DNA of 64,000 bases, taken from contig NZ_CBFHYF010000002.1 in the NCBI RefSeq assembly GCF_965660005.1, positions 52,546 through 116,545 on the forward strand. The letters are read 5' to 3'. Below the pieces are notes generated by a model. The model had not been told where the DNA came from, did not search any database, and saw nothing but the letters and a program-made list of their open reading frames with translations. Both the position numbers and the translations under genes were made by a program. Of the stretch, positions 7,951 through 17,749 are shown one piece after another. How positions within the stretch are numbered: the first letter of the stretch is position 1; each line of letters begins with the position of its first letter. The stretch comes from Porticoccus sp965660005. GTDB taxonomy: Bacteria; Pseudomonadota; Gammaproteobacteria; Pseudomonadales; Porticoccaceae.

Positions 7951-9540
7951 TCAGTGACGGAAGTGCCGCATACCGGTAAACACCATGGCCATGCCATGTT
8001 CATTGGCGGCGTCGATCACCTCTTCGTCACGGATCGAGCCGCCGGGCTGGATCACGCAGCTGATGCCCACCGCAGCGGCGTTATCGATGCCATCCCGAAA
8101 TGGGAAGAAGGCATCGGAGGCCATCACTGCGCCCTTTACTTCCAGTCCTGCATGTTCCGCCTTGATGGCGGCAATACGCGCGGAATTGATACGGCTCATC
8201 TGGCCTGCCCCCACGCCGATGGTCTGGTTGTTCCTCGCGTAAACGATGGCATTGGATTTCACCATCTTGGCCACTTTCCAGGCAAACAACAGGTCCGTCA
8301 GCTCACCATCCGTGGGCTTCCGGTCGGTGACCACTTTCAGATCGGCGGCGGATACCATGCCGTTATCGCGATCCTGTACCAGCAGTCCGCCATTGACCCG
8401 TTTGAAGTCAAAGTCCTGTGGGCGGGTTTTGCCCCACTGGCCGCATGCCAGCAGGCGAACGTTCTTCTTGCTGCCGACCAGTGCTACGGCTGTGTCAGAG
8501 ACACTGGGGGCGATAATGACTTCCACGAACTGGCGCTCACAGATGGCTTCAGCAGTGGCAGCATCCAGCTCTCGGTTGACGGCGATGATGCCACCGAAAG
8601 CGGATTCCGGATCGGTCGCAAAGGCCAGGTTATAGGCGGTCTTGAGGTCCACCGCTACGGCCACGCCGCAGGGGTTGGCGTGCTTGACGATCACGCAGGC
8701 GGGTTGGTCGAATTGCTTGACGCATTCCAGCGCAGCATCGGTATCGGCAATATTGTTGTAGGAGAGTTCCTTGCCCTGCAATTGCCTCGCGGTAGCGACA
8801 CTGGCCTCAGCCGGCTTGGCTTCCACGTAGAAAGCCGCTTTCTGGTGGGGATTCTCGCCGTAACGCATTTCCTGGGTTTTCAGGAACTGGGTGTTGAAAG
8901 TATCGGGAAAATTGCGCTTCTCGTTGACGCCCGGCTCAAAATTGAAGGGGCGGGCACCAAAGTGATTGGCGATCATGCCATCGTAGGCGGCCGTATGCTC
9001 AAAGGCTTTCACCATCAGTCCATAGCGGGTGTCGTAGCTGAGCTGACCATTGTTGGCCTGCATTTCCTCCAGCACGGCACTGTAGTCACTGGCGTTGACC
9101 ACAATGGCGACATCCTTGTGGTTCTTGGCGGCGGAGCGAACCATGGTGGGGCCACCGATATCGATATTTTCAATGGCGGTTGGCAGATCACAGTTGGGGT
9201 CAGCCACCGTGGCAGCGAAGGGATAGAGGTTTACCACCACCATATCGATGGGCAGAATGCCGTGTTCGCCCATGATGTTGTCATCGGTGCCGCGGCGACC
9301 GAGGATGCCCCCGTGTACCTTGGGGTGGAGGGTTTTGACCCTGCCGTCCATCATTTCCGGAAAGCCGGTGTAATCCGAGACTTCCCTGACGCTAATGCCG
9401 TTCTCGTTGAGCAGGCGGTGGGTGCCGCCGGTAGAGAGGATTTCGACGCCCTGATTGCTCAGTGCCCTGGCGAACTCGACAATGCCGGTCTTGTCGGAGA
9501 CGCTGACCAGGGCACGGGAAACTTTACGCAAGTCGCTCAT
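7951..9540 (-). CDS. purH: Bifunctional AICAR formyltransferase / IMP cyclohydrolase
   Basis: 529 aa. It catalyses the last two steps of IMP synthesis. The N-terminal MGS-like cyclohydrolase domain begins LVSVSDKTGIVEFARAL; the formyltransferase domain includes RYGENPHQKAAFY, VIVKHANPCGVA and, near the end, SDAFFPFRDGID. Its start, MSDLRKVSRAL, follows a GAGGA sequence on the minus strand. It lies 20 bp after fis. Length and motifs are complete. Confidence 0.98.
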   Translation of the reverse strand: MSDLRKVSRALVSVSDKTGIVEFARALSNQGVEILSTGGTHRLLNENGISVREVSDYTGFPEMMDGRVKTLHPKVHGGILGRRGTDDNIMGEHGILPIDMVVVNLYPFAATVADPNCDLPTAIENIDIGGPTMVRSAAKNHKDVAIVVNASDYSAVLEEMQANNGQLSYDTRYGLMVKAFEHTAAYDGMIANHFGARPFNFEPGVNEKRNFPDTFNTQFLKTQEMRYGENPHQKAAFYVEAKPAEASVATARQLQGKELSYNNIADTDAALECVKQFDQPACVIVKHANPCGVAVAVDLKTAYNLAFATDPESAFGGIIAVNRELDAATAEAICERQFVEVIIAPSVSDTAVALVGSKKNVRLLACGQWGKTRPQDFDFKRVNGGLLVQDRDNGMVSAADLKVVTDRKPTDGELTDLLFAWKVAKMVKSNAIVYARNNQTIGVGAGQMSRINSARIAAIKAEHAGLEVKGAVMASDAFFPFRDGIDNAAAVGISCVIQPGGSIRDEEVIDAANEHGMAMVFTGMRHFRH

Positions 9541-9560
9541 AGGGTAGGATCCTCAGTTTT

Positions 9561-9857
9561 TTATAGCAGGTTGTATTGTTTGAGTTTTTTTCGCAGTGTG
9601 CCGCGATTCAGGCCGAGCATTTCCGCCGCCTTGCACTGGTTGTTACGGGTATAGCTGAGTACCGCTTCAAGCAGGGGTTCTTCCACCTCGGTGAGCACCA
9701 GCTGATAGAGATCATTGGTCGGTTGTCCGTCCAGATGCAAAAAATATTGCTGCAGTGCGGTTTCCACACAGAGGCGCAACGATTTGTGATGGTGTGAGGT
9801 GTCCTGTGGTTCGGCTCCTACTTCGGCCTGGATAGTAAATGTTTCGATGGCACTCAT
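9561..9857 (-). CDS. fis: DNA-binding protein Fis
   Basis: 98 aa, exactly the length of E. coli Fis, from the ATG at 9857, which overlaps the dusB stop (ATGA). Fis bends DNA and controls rRNA operons, recombination and nucleoid structure. The C-terminal helix-turn-helix is conserved: TRNNQCKAAEMLGLNRGTLR, then KKLKQYNLL. The central dimer region NDLYQLVLTEVEEPLLEAV is also clear. The longer reading from 9872 adds five residues inside dusB and is unlikely. Cotranscription with dusB is the standard arrangement. Confidence 0.97.
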   Translation of the reverse strand: MSAIETFTIQAEVGAEPQDTSHHHKSLRLCVETALQQYFLHLDGQPTNDLYQLVLTEVEEPLLEAVLSYTRNNQCKAAEMLGLNRGTLRKKLKQYNLL

Positions 9858-10837
9858 GCGGCTTGGTCCCAATTGTTCTGTCCTGCCAGAAAAGCGTGCA
9901 GGCGGTCTATTTGTTCGTTGTGGTTTTCCAGCTGGTTGAAAGACCGGCGAAAGGTATCACCGTCGGGCAGGTGCTCAACGTACCAGCCCACGTGCTTGCG
10001 GGCAATCCGGATACCTGAATATTCCCCGTAGTGGGCGTGTATGGCGCGAATATGGTCCACGATCTGTGCGACAAATTCCTGTTCGGAGGGGGGCTCCGGT
10101 AGCGAGTTGTGTTCCAGGTAATGATTGATTTCACGAAACAGCCATGGGTTGCCCTGGGCGGCGCGGCCAATCATCACGGCGGCAGCTCCCGTGTCGTCCA
10201 GCACCGCTTTCGCCTCCGCTGCAGAACGGATATCGCCGTTGGCGAATACCGGAATATCGACTGATTGGACCACACCCGCGATTGTGTTGTATTCGGCGCG
10301 ACCGTTGAAGCGACAGGCGCGGGTGCGCCCATGTACGGCGAGTGCCTGAATGCCGCAATCTTGGGCAATTCTGGCAATATTGAGCGCGTTGCGATTTTGG
10401 GTGTCCCAGCCAGTGCGAATTTTCAGTGTGACGGGAATGTCGACGGCCTCTACCACGGCGGAGAGAATAGCGGCCACCAGCATCTCATCCTGAAGCAGCG
10501 CTGACCCGGCGGCGCGCTTGCAGACTTTTTTGGCAGGACAGCCCATGTTGATATCGATGATCTCGGCGCCCAGTTCCAGGTTTTGTCGGGCCGCTTCTGC
10601 CATCAGGGACGGAATGCTGCCGGCAATCTGTACGGATCTGGGTGAGAGCTCATCTTTGTGGACCAACCGTTGTTGGCTCTTTCTGCTGTGCCAGAGGCGG
10701 GTATCGGAAGTGATCATTTCGGATACGGCCATGCCAGCCCCCTGCGTCCGACAGAGCCGGCGAAAGGGCAAATCCGTCACGCCGGCCATCGGTGCCAGAA
10801 TGGTTCGTGATGCCAGAACATGATGGCCAATCTTCAC
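9854..10837 (-). CDS. dusB: tRNA-dihydrouridine synthase B
   Basis: About 327 aa. This FMN enzyme reduces uridine in the tRNA D-loop. Seen: LAPMAGVTDLPFRRLC near the start, INMGCPAKKVCKRAAGSALL with the catalytic Cys, and ALAVHGRTR. The start is either GTG at 10837 or the adjacent TTG at 10840; neither has a strong ribosome site, perhaps because translation is coupled or regulated. It overlaps fis by 4 bp. The usual dusB-fis operon promoter would lie in 10838-10866, just past the terminator of the upstream gene. Confidence 0.96.
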   Translation of the reverse strand: MKIGHHVLASRTILAPMAGVTDLPFRRLCRTQGAGMAVSEMITSDTRLWHSRKSQQRLVHKDELSPRSVQIAGSIPSLMAEAARQNLELGAEIIDINMGCPAKKVCKRAAGSALLQDEMLVAAILSAVVEAVDIPVTLKIRTGWDTQNRNALNIARIAQDCGIQALAVHGRTRACRFNGRAEYNTIAGVVQSVDIPVFANGDIRSAAEAKAVLDDTGAAAVMIGRAAQGNPWLFREINHYLEHNSLPEPPSEQEFVAQIVDHIRAIHAHYGEYSGIRIARKHVGWYVEHLPDGDTFRRSFNQLENHNEQIDRLHAFLAGQNNWDQAA

Positions 10838-10875
10838 CAAGTTGGGTTGCCTCGATCTAAGCTCGGAAAAAACGG

Positions 10876-10891
10876 GGGTATGATGATACCC
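10876..10891 (-). terminator. Rho-independent terminator after the zinc-ribbon gene
   Basis: The stem GGGTAT/ATACCC with a 4-nt loop is followed on the minus strand, after CCCG, by TTTTTT (10867-10872). It lies about 25 bp after the stop of the gene ending at 10915 and before dusB, so it separates the two units. Confidence 0.6.
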
Positions 10892-10914
10892 GCTCTTGGC
10901 CGCCGGAATAAAGA

Positions 10915-12071
<1,157 letters not shown>

Positions 12072-12092
12072 GGTTGATTGCCGGGACATCGC

Positions 12093-12164
12093 ATGAGTCA
12101 GATTAGGGCCTGTCAACACTAATTGACCTCCAGCAGCAATGAGTCAGATTAGTGTTAGCAGGCC
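12093..12164. repeat. Small composite repeat element: 14-bp direct repeats plus 17-bp inverted repeats
   Basis: ATGAGTCAGATTAG occurs exactly at 12093-12106 and 12139-12152. GGCCTGTCAACACTAAT (12107-12123) is inverted at 12148-12164 (its reverse complement reads GGCCTGCTAACACTAAT; 15 of 17 match). The element fills the space between prmA and the zinc-ribbon gene. A related half-copy, GCCTGCTCACACTAATTCAT, is at 42180. It may be a short mobile repeat (REP/MITE-like) or a recombined insertion-sequence end; no transposase is present. Confidence 0.6.
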
Positions 12165-12183
12165 GCTAGTTTAGCGGTATGGC

Positions 12184-13062
12184 TCAGCGCTTGATAGCGG
12201 TTAGCCTGACCCATTGTTCCCGGCTGACAGGGGGTCTGAAATCAAACCAGGGGGCATAGGCTGACATGACCTCGCCAGCCTGGGACTCAATGATGCCCGA
12301 CAGGCAGAGCGTCCCCCCGGGCAGAGTGAGGGCGCTCAATGTCGGCGCCAGTGCGACGAGCGGTCCCGCCAGAATATTGGCGATGACCAGATCAGTGGCA
12401 ATTTGCGGGGCCTGTTCCGGCAGATAGGTCAATACCTTTTCGGGCGCCAGTCCATTGCGCTGGGCGTTGTCTGTGGTCGCCAGAAGTGCCTGATGGTCGA
12501 TATCAATACAGTTGGCCGAGTCTGCGCCGAGCAGCAGGGCAGCAATGGCCAGAATGCCGGAGCCGCATCCGTAATCAGTGACAGTTTTTCCCGTTAGCTC
12601 AATGCCGTCGAGCCATTGCAGGCAGAGAAAGGTGGTCGGGTGTGTGCCGGTGCCAAATGCGAGTCCAGGGTCCAGCAACAGATTGATCGACGACGGTTCA
12701 GGTGGAGCAAGCCAGCTGGGACAAATCCACAGGCGGTTACCGCAGCGGATGGGTTGGTAGTGCTGCATCCATTCCCGCTCCCAGTCGCGATCCTCCAGCG
12801 GTGCCCAGCGGTAATCAGGCAGGTGGTCGCCCAACTGTGCTGCCAACTGGAGGATTACCTGTTCAGTTGAGACCTCGGCATCGAACAGGCCGGTAACCCG
12901 GGTTTGCTGCCAGAGAGGGGTTTCCCCCAGGGCGGGTTCCAGAATGGGTTGGTCGGCATTATCCTCGAAAGTGACCGAGGAGGCACCGCTGTTCAGCAGG
13001 GCATCTTCAATGGCTTCGGCAGATTGGTGCGAGCCGTTAATGATCAATTGTAGCCAGGGCAT
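12184..13062 (-). CDS. prmA: Ribosomal protein L11 methyltransferase
   Basis: 292 aa from the ATG at 13062, placed 4 nt after AGAGG. It trimethylates L11 with S-adenosylmethionine. The N-terminal substrate domain starts MPWLQLIIN; then DPGLAFGTGTHPTTFLCLQW (PrmA signature, about residue 133), the SAM loop VTDYGCGSGILAIAALLLGA, and the motif LVIANILAGPLV. It follows accC, but a terminator hairpin lies between them, so it may have its own promoter or depend on read-through. Confidence 0.97.
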   Translation of the reverse strand: MPWLQLIINGSHQSAEAIEDALLNSGASSVTFEDNADQPILEPALGETPLWQQTRVTGLFDAEVSTEQVILQLAAQLGDHLPDYRWAPLEDRDWEREWMQHYQPIRCGNRLWICPSWLAPPEPSSINLLLDPGLAFGTGTHPTTFLCLQWLDGIELTGKTVTDYGCGSGILAIAALLLGADSANCIDIDHQALLATTDNAQRNGLAPEKVLTYLPEQAPQIATDLVIANILAGPLVALAPTLSALTLPGGTLCLSGIIESQAGEVMSAYAPWFDFRPPVSREQWVRLTAIKR

Positions 13063-13081
13063 AGGACCTCTGTTGAACAAA

Positions 13082-13102
13082 AAGCCCCGGTATACGGGGC
13101 TT
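13082..13102 (-). terminator. Rho-independent terminator between accC and prmA
   Basis: AAGCCCCG-GTATA-CGGGGCTT is an 8-bp perfect stem, followed on the minus strand by TTTTTG. It ends about 15 bp before the prmA ribosome site, so it terminates or attenuates accBC transcription before prmA. Confidence 0.8.
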
Positions 13103-13150
13103 GGTTAAAATTGTTTGTTGGCTGCGGGCTCAGAGTATCCGAGAGTTTGT

Positions 13151-14491
13151 CTAAAGGTTGAGCTTTTTTTCCAGATAGTGAATGTTCACACCACCCTTGC
13201 GGAAGTTGGCATCGCAGACCAGATCCCGCTGCAGGGTAATGTTGGTTTTGATCCCTTCGATATGCAGCTCGTCGAGGGCATTGGCCATGCGCGACAGGGC
13301 CGCTTCCCGGGTCTGACCGTAGGTAATGATTTTGCCGACCAGTGAGTCGTAATAGGGGGGAACGGTGTATCCGGCGTAGATATGGGAATCGACGCGCACG
13401 CCGTTGCCACCGGGGGCATGGTAAGCGGTAATCCTGCCGGGACTTGGCATGAAGGTTTTGGGGTCTTCGGCGTTGATACGGCATTCAAAGGAGTGACCGC
13501 GAAAAATGATATCGCTCTGGCGGAGGCTGAGCTTTTCGCCGCTGGCGATCAACAGCTGCTGCTTGACAATATCGACGCCGGTAATCATTTCGGTGACCGG
13601 ATGCTCCACCTGAACCCGGGTGTTCATCTCGATAAAGAAGAACTGCCCGTTCTCGTAGAGAAACTCGAACGTGCCTGCCCCCCGGTAGCCAATTTTTACG
13701 CAGGCGTTGACGCAGGCTTCCAGTACTTGCTGGCGCGCATCTTCGGGAATGCCCGGTGCCGGGGCTTCTTCAAGCACTTTCTGGTGGCGTCGTTGCAGGG
13801 AACAGTCGCGATCGCCGAGGTGAATGGCATTGCCCTGACCATCGGAGAGCACCTGTACTTCCACGTGCCGGGGATTTTCGAGGAATTTTTCCATGTAAAC
13901 CGTTTCATCGCCGAAGGCAGACTTTGCCTCTGATCGGGTCACCTGAATGGCCTTCAGCAGTTCGCTCTCTTCGCGAACCACGCGCATACCGCGACCACCG
14001 CCACCCGCTGCCGCTTTGATGATCACCGGATAGCCCACCTCTAGGCCAACAGCGCGGCTGCGATCTTCATCATCGGTGAGGGGGCCATTGGATCCTGGCA
14101 CAGTGGGTACCCCCGCCTTGCGCATGGCATCAATGGCCGCGACCTTGTCGCCCATCATGCGGATTACGCCAGCCGTGGGGCCGATAAAGATAAAGCCGCT
14201 TTTTTCAACCTGTTCGGCAAAGTCGGCATTTTCAGCCAGGAAGCCGTAGCCGGGGTGAACCGCATCGGCGTTGGTGATCTCCATGGCGCTGATGATGGCT
14301 GGAACGTTCAAATAGCTCTGGCTGGAGGGGTTGGGTCCGATGCAGACCGTTTCGTCGGCCAGCAGCACGTGTTTCAGGTTGACGTCAGCCTTCGAATGGG
14401 CGGCCACGGTTTTAATACCGAGCTCCTTGCAAGCGCGCAGAATGCGCAGTGCAATTTCGCCCCGGTTGGCAATAAGCACTTTCTTCAGCAT
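13151..14491 (-). CDS. accC: Acetyl-CoA carboxylase, biotin carboxylase subunit
   Basis: 446 aa from the ATG at 14491, 8 nt after CAGGAG; E. coli AccC has 449. This ATP-grasp enzyme carboxylates biotin on AccB, the first step of fatty acid synthesis. Seen: MLKKVLIANRGEIALRILRA, the glycine loop KAAAGGGGRGMRVV near residue 160, EMNTRVQVEHPVTEMITGVD near residue 287, and FECRINAEDP. It follows accB with 25 bp between them, the usual operon; a terminator follows. Confidence 0.98.
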   Translation of the reverse strand: MLKKVLIANRGEIALRILRACKELGIKTVAAHSKADVNLKHVLLADETVCIGPNPSSQSYLNVPAIISAMEITNADAVHPGYGFLAENADFAEQVEKSGFIFIGPTAGVIRMMGDKVAAIDAMRKAGVPTVPGSNGPLTDDEDRSRAVGLEVGYPVIIKAAAGGGGRGMRVVREESELLKAIQVTRSEAKSAFGDETVYMEKFLENPRHVEVQVLSDGQGNAIHLGDRDCSLQRRHQKVLEEAPAPGIPEDARQQVLEACVNACVKIGYRGAGTFEFLYENGQFFFIEMNTRVQVEHPVTEMITGVDIVKQQLLIASGEKLSLRQSDIIFRGHSFECRINAEDPKTFMPSPGRITAYHAPGGNGVRVDSHIYAGYTVPPYYDSLVGKIITYGQTREAALSRMANALDELHIEGIKTNITLQRDLVCDANFRKGGVNIHYLEKKLNL

Positions 14492-14516
14492 TGCTGATGC
14501 TCCTGTGGGCTGCGGC

Positions 14517-14975
14517 TCAAACAATCATGACCAGGGGTTGGTCGAATTCAACGGGCTCACCGTCTTCCACCAGAATGGCACTGACAATGCCGGCTTTGTC
14601 CGCTTCGATCTGGTTCATCATTTTCATGGCCTCGACAATGCAGAGCACTTCGCCGGCTTTGACCTGCTGGCCCACCTCGATAAAGGCCGCCGAGCCCGGC
14701 GAGGGGGAGCGATAAAACGTGCCGACCATGGGTGATTTGACGGCGTGGCCAGCGGGTTCGGCAGGTATTTCCGGCTCAGTAGTGGCTGGTGCCACACTTG
14801 TCTGGGCAGGTTGTTGGTGTGTCTGCATCTGAGCTGGCATCATCATAGGCATCGACATTGCGCTCGGGCTGTTCCGGCTGATCCGGACAGACTCTTCGCC
14901 TTCCTTGATTTCGATTTCGCCGATGTCGGATTCTTCGAGCAGTTCAATCAGCTTTTTGATTTTTCTAATATCCAT
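14517..14975 (-). CDS. accB: Acetyl-CoA carboxylase, biotin carboxyl carrier protein
   Basis: 152 aa from the ATG at 14975 (MDIRKIKKLIELLEE), with GGAG 9 nt upstream; ATG at 14990 is possible. The N-terminal dimer region is followed by a flexible Ala/Pro/Gln/Met-rich linker (about residues 47-78). The biotinyl domain has the biotin-accepting Lys in CIVEAMKMMNQIEADK. It carries carboxybiotin between AccC and AccAD. Its operon with aroQ upstream and accC downstream matches Pseudomonas. Confidence 0.98.
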   Translation of the reverse strand: MDIRKIKKLIELLEESDIGEIEIKEGEESVRISRNSPSAMSMPMMMPAQMQTHQQPAQTSVAPATTEPEIPAEPAGHAVKSPMVGTFYRSPSPGSAAFIEVGQQVKAGEVLCIVEAMKMMNQIEADKAGIVSAILVEDGEPVEFDQPLVMIV

Positions 14976-15008
14976 CTGCGGTTGCTCCAAATGGTGTGGA
15001 AGTGTGAG

Positions 15009-15449
15009 TCAGGTATCCAGTTGTTTCAGTGCGGCTTGCAGTGCCAGGCCGTAGCCCTGGCCACCCAGTCCGCAAATAACGCCTCTGGCGATGTCCGAGA
15101 AGAAGGATTGGTGTCGGAAGGCTTCACGGGCATGCACATTGGAGAGGTGAACTTCTATAAAGGGGATATCAACCGCCAGCAGCGCATCGCGCAGGGCGAT
15201 ACTGGAATGGGTCAATGCTGCGGGGTTGATAATAATAAAATTCACGCCTTCCCGGCTGGCCGCATGCACCCGTTCTACCAGCTCGTATTCAGCATTGCTC
15301 TGCAGTGTCAGCAGGTGGTGTCCCTGCGCTGCAGCCTGATCGGTCAGACGCCGATTGATATCCTGCAGGGTTTCGCTACCGTAAAGCGTTGGCTCGCGAG
15401 TGCCGAGGAGATTCAGGTTGGGGCCGTGTAATACCAGTATGGTGGCCAT
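15009..15449 (-). CDS. aroQ: 3-dehydroquinate dehydratase, type II
   Basis: 146 aa, the normal size of the dodecameric type II enzyme. It dehydrates 3-dehydroquinate in the shikimate pathway. Motifs: LVLHGPNLNLLGTREP at the N-terminus (with the catalytic Arg and the lid Tyr in TLYGS), FIIINPAALTHSSIALRDAL, and FIEVHLSNVHAREAFRHQSF with the catalytic His. First gene of the aroQ-accB-accC unit; its promoter should lie in the AT-rich 272 bp to 15721, where I see no other gene. Confidence 0.98.
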   Translation of the reverse strand: MATILVLHGPNLNLLGTREPTLYGSETLQDINRRLTDQAAAQGHHLLTLQSNAEYELVERVHAASREGVNFIIINPAALTHSSIALRDALLAVDIPFIEVHLSNVHAREAFRHQSFFSDIARGVICGLGGQGYGLALQAALKQLDT

Positions 15450-15721
15450 AATGTCCCCGCCGGTGGGATGTCATCAGAGAATTAACGAAGCCAGCGCTGT
15501 GGCACTGGTCAATGGGTGGAAGTCTGCAACAAAAATGAAAAGCTGTCCAATTTTTTATATTTTGCGGATTTTAGCTTCTGTTTGACACATGTTTAACGAA
15601 AATAACTGTTTTATCAGTATCGATGCCAGATCGATCGGGCCGTTTTAAGCCGGTTTTCCGGTAGTTGGCTGAGGATGGCGGCAAATTCTTGCGATATTCT
15701 GTAACTTCTGTGAAATAAGGC

Positions 15722-17449
15722 TTATTTTGGTGCCAACTGTGGCGATATGGCAGATATGACGATATTTTCTGTCAGTAGTTGGGGCAAAATCACAGGCTGG
15801 CGGTGTCCTTTTCGGTAAAACAGGTAAAGCGGCACGCCAGATCGCTGATGGAGGTTGAGTAGTCGGGTGATCTCCGGGTTGTAGTTGGTCCAGTCACCCT
15901 TGAGGTAGGTGATTTGCTGCTCGGTAAAGGCCGACGTAATGCGCGATGAACTCAGCGCCATTTTTTCATTGGCGAGACAGGTGATACACCAGTCGGCCGT
16001 GAGGTTGACGAAAACGGCGTCACCCCGATCAAGCAGCTGCTGTTGCCTCGTTTCGGTGTAGGGTTCCCAATGGGTGAGCTGTACGCCGCTGCCCCGATAA
16101 GTCTGCCAGGGGATAATCAGAGCGATAATGACGGCGGTAACCGCCACCAGTCTGGTGAATGGCGTTTTGCGCAGTTTGATCAGCCAGAGGGCAAACAGGA
16201 TCAGGATGATGCCGGTGACCATCGCGATCACCGTGTCGCTTCCCGCCTGTCGGCCCAGTACCCAGAGCAGCCAGGCGGCACTCAGGTAAAGCGGGAAGGC
16301 GAGGACCTCCCTGAAGGTTTCCATCCAGGGGCCGGGGCGGGGAAGCCGGGTGCCCAGCCATGGCCAGCAGGACAGCAAGAGCAGTGGCAGGGCCATGCCC
16401 AGGCCCAGAAACAGAAATACCGACAATGCGGTCCAGACGGGTTGCACCAGCGCAAAACCCAGCGCAGTGCCCATGAAAGGTGCCGTACAGGGGCTGGCCA
16501 CGACGGTGGCCAGCAGGCCGGTCATGAAAGAGGATCGCAGGCTGTGGCCTCTGGTGGTGGAATGGCCGACATTCATCAGGCCTGTACCTAGCGTGAGCAG
16601 CCCGGAAAAGCCCAAGCCCATCAGGATGAACAGGTAGGCCAGCAATCCGACAAATACGGGCGATTGCAGTTGGAAGCCCCAGCCCACCGCTTCGCCTGTT
16701 CGCCGCAACACAATGAGAAGCAGGGCGATAGCCATGAAACTCAGCACCACCCCCAGTGTATACGCCAGACCGTGCAGGTGCCTGCCATGGGAGCTGAGTT
16801 GATGGCTGGTAAGGCTCAGGGCCTTGATCGAGAGTACCGGAAAAACACAGGGCATCAGATTGAGAATGATGCCGCCCAGCAGAGCAAACAGCAGGATGGG
16901 GTAAAGGCTTGTCGATGGCTTGGTCGTCGCGGGCTGTTGAGCCGCCGGGGCTGGCGCTTGGGATTCGGTGACGGCTATGGCCCCTGTGTCCGGATCAATA
17001 CTGATTTTCTGGGTTCGGGGCGGATAGCAGAGTCCGGCGTCCGCGCAACCCTGGGATTCGACGAACAGCGTTTGATAAGCAGCAGGATCCAGTGGCAGGT
17101 CAAAGGTGATCTGTTCGTAGTAAACAGTCAGCTCTCTTTCGTAGTACTCGTCATAAATCTGCTTCCCTGCAGGAAAAACTGGTTTTAATTCAATCGGTTG
17201 CTGATTCGAATCAAATAACTGAAAGCGATGCTGGTAGAGGTAATAGCCTGGAGCGATCTGCCAGTCCAGTGTGAGTTGCCCGGCATTCAGGGATACTTCC
17301 AGCTGATAGGCATCTTCGACGGGTAAAAAAGTGGCATCGGTGCCAAGCAGGTTTGCCGAGGATGACGAGGGGAACACCTGTGCTGCGCTGAACGCGCAGG
17401 TTGTGAGTAGCAGCAAAAATGTCAGGGTGCGGGTGAGTCGTTGATGCAT
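15722..17449 (-). CDS. dsbD: Thiol:disulfide interchange protein DsbD
   Basis: 575 aa. It carries electrons from cytoplasmic thioredoxin across the inner membrane to periplasmic DsbC and cytochrome c maturation proteins. After a signal peptide (to about residue 23) comes the alpha domain with its Cys pair (GCADAGLCYPP). Eight or so membrane helices follow, with the two conserved Cys in NLMPCVFPVLS and VASPCTAPFMGTALG. The C-terminal thioredoxin domain has ADWCITC. It precedes aroQ in the same direction, as in Pseudomonas. It is divergent from the copper chaperone gene. Confidence 0.95.
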   Translation of the reverse strand: MHQRLTRTLTFLLLLTTCAFSAAQVFPSSSSANLLGTDATFLPVEDAYQLEVSLNAGQLTLDWQIAPGYYLYQHRFQLFDSNQQPIELKPVFPAGKQIYDEYYERELTVYYEQITFDLPLDPAAYQTLFVESQGCADAGLCYPPRTQKISIDPDTGAIAVTESQAPAPAAQQPATTKPSTSLYPILLFALLGGIILNLMPCVFPVLSIKALSLTSHQLSSHGRHLHGLAYTLGVVLSFMAIALLLIVLRRTGEAVGWGFQLQSPVFVGLLAYLFILMGLGFSGLLTLGTGLMNVGHSTTRGHSLRSSFMTGLLATVVASPCTAPFMGTALGFALVQPVWTALSVFLFLGLGMALPLLLLSCWPWLGTRLPRPGPWMETFREVLAFPLYLSAAWLLWVLGRQAGSDTVIAMVTGIILILFALWLIKLRKTPFTRLVAVTAVIIALIIPWQTYRGSGVQLTHWEPYTETRQQQLLDRGDAVFVNLTADWCITCLANEKMALSSSRITSAFTEQQITYLKGDWTNYNPEITRLLNLHQRSGVPLYLFYRKGHRQPVILPQLLTENIVISAISPQLAPK

Positions 17450-17749
17450 CAGGCTTCTCTGTAGTATTGCGGGCGTTTTTTGCGGCCTGTGAACACGGAT
17501 TGAATCAACACCTTTGTGACGGAAACGCCCCCGTTGTTTTTGGCCGACTATAGCGGCGGGGTGTCATCCCCTCCTTACAGGCCGGGTTCATATGTGACTC
17601 TGGGACGGGTGGCCGTCAGTGTGGACAGAATATGAGACAGGTCTTGCCCCGATCAGTTCGTATTGTACGGAGCAGATGTGATTGAGGCGAGTCATTTGCC
17701 GGTGCGAATGGCGGTGTTATAGTCGTCAACCTTAGCGGGAGAGAAAGCC
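17450..17749. other. 300-bp divergent intergenic region
   Basis: No open frame or RNA gene is convincing here. The only signal I can support is a probable promoter for the rightward operon at 17696-17723. The dsbD promoter should also lie here, but it is not evident. Confidence 0.5.
17696..17723 (+). promoter_or_regulatory. Probable sigma70 promoter of the copper chaperone gene
   Basis: TTGCCG (17696-17701), 16 bp, TATAGT (17718-17723). The start point would be near 17730, giving a leader of about 20 nt that contains the GGGAGAG ribosome site at 17737-17743. Confidence 0.5.

Noticed and set aside
7762..9654. 630-codon open frame on the plus strand
   Set aside because: It lies antisense to purD and purH, which have complete motifs; the plus-strand product has no recognisable domain and is a shadow of GC-rich codons.
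15690..15735. AAATAAGGCTTATTT palindrome at the dsbD 3' end as a terminator
   Set aside because: The stem is AT-only with too small a loop and no T-run; too weak to call.
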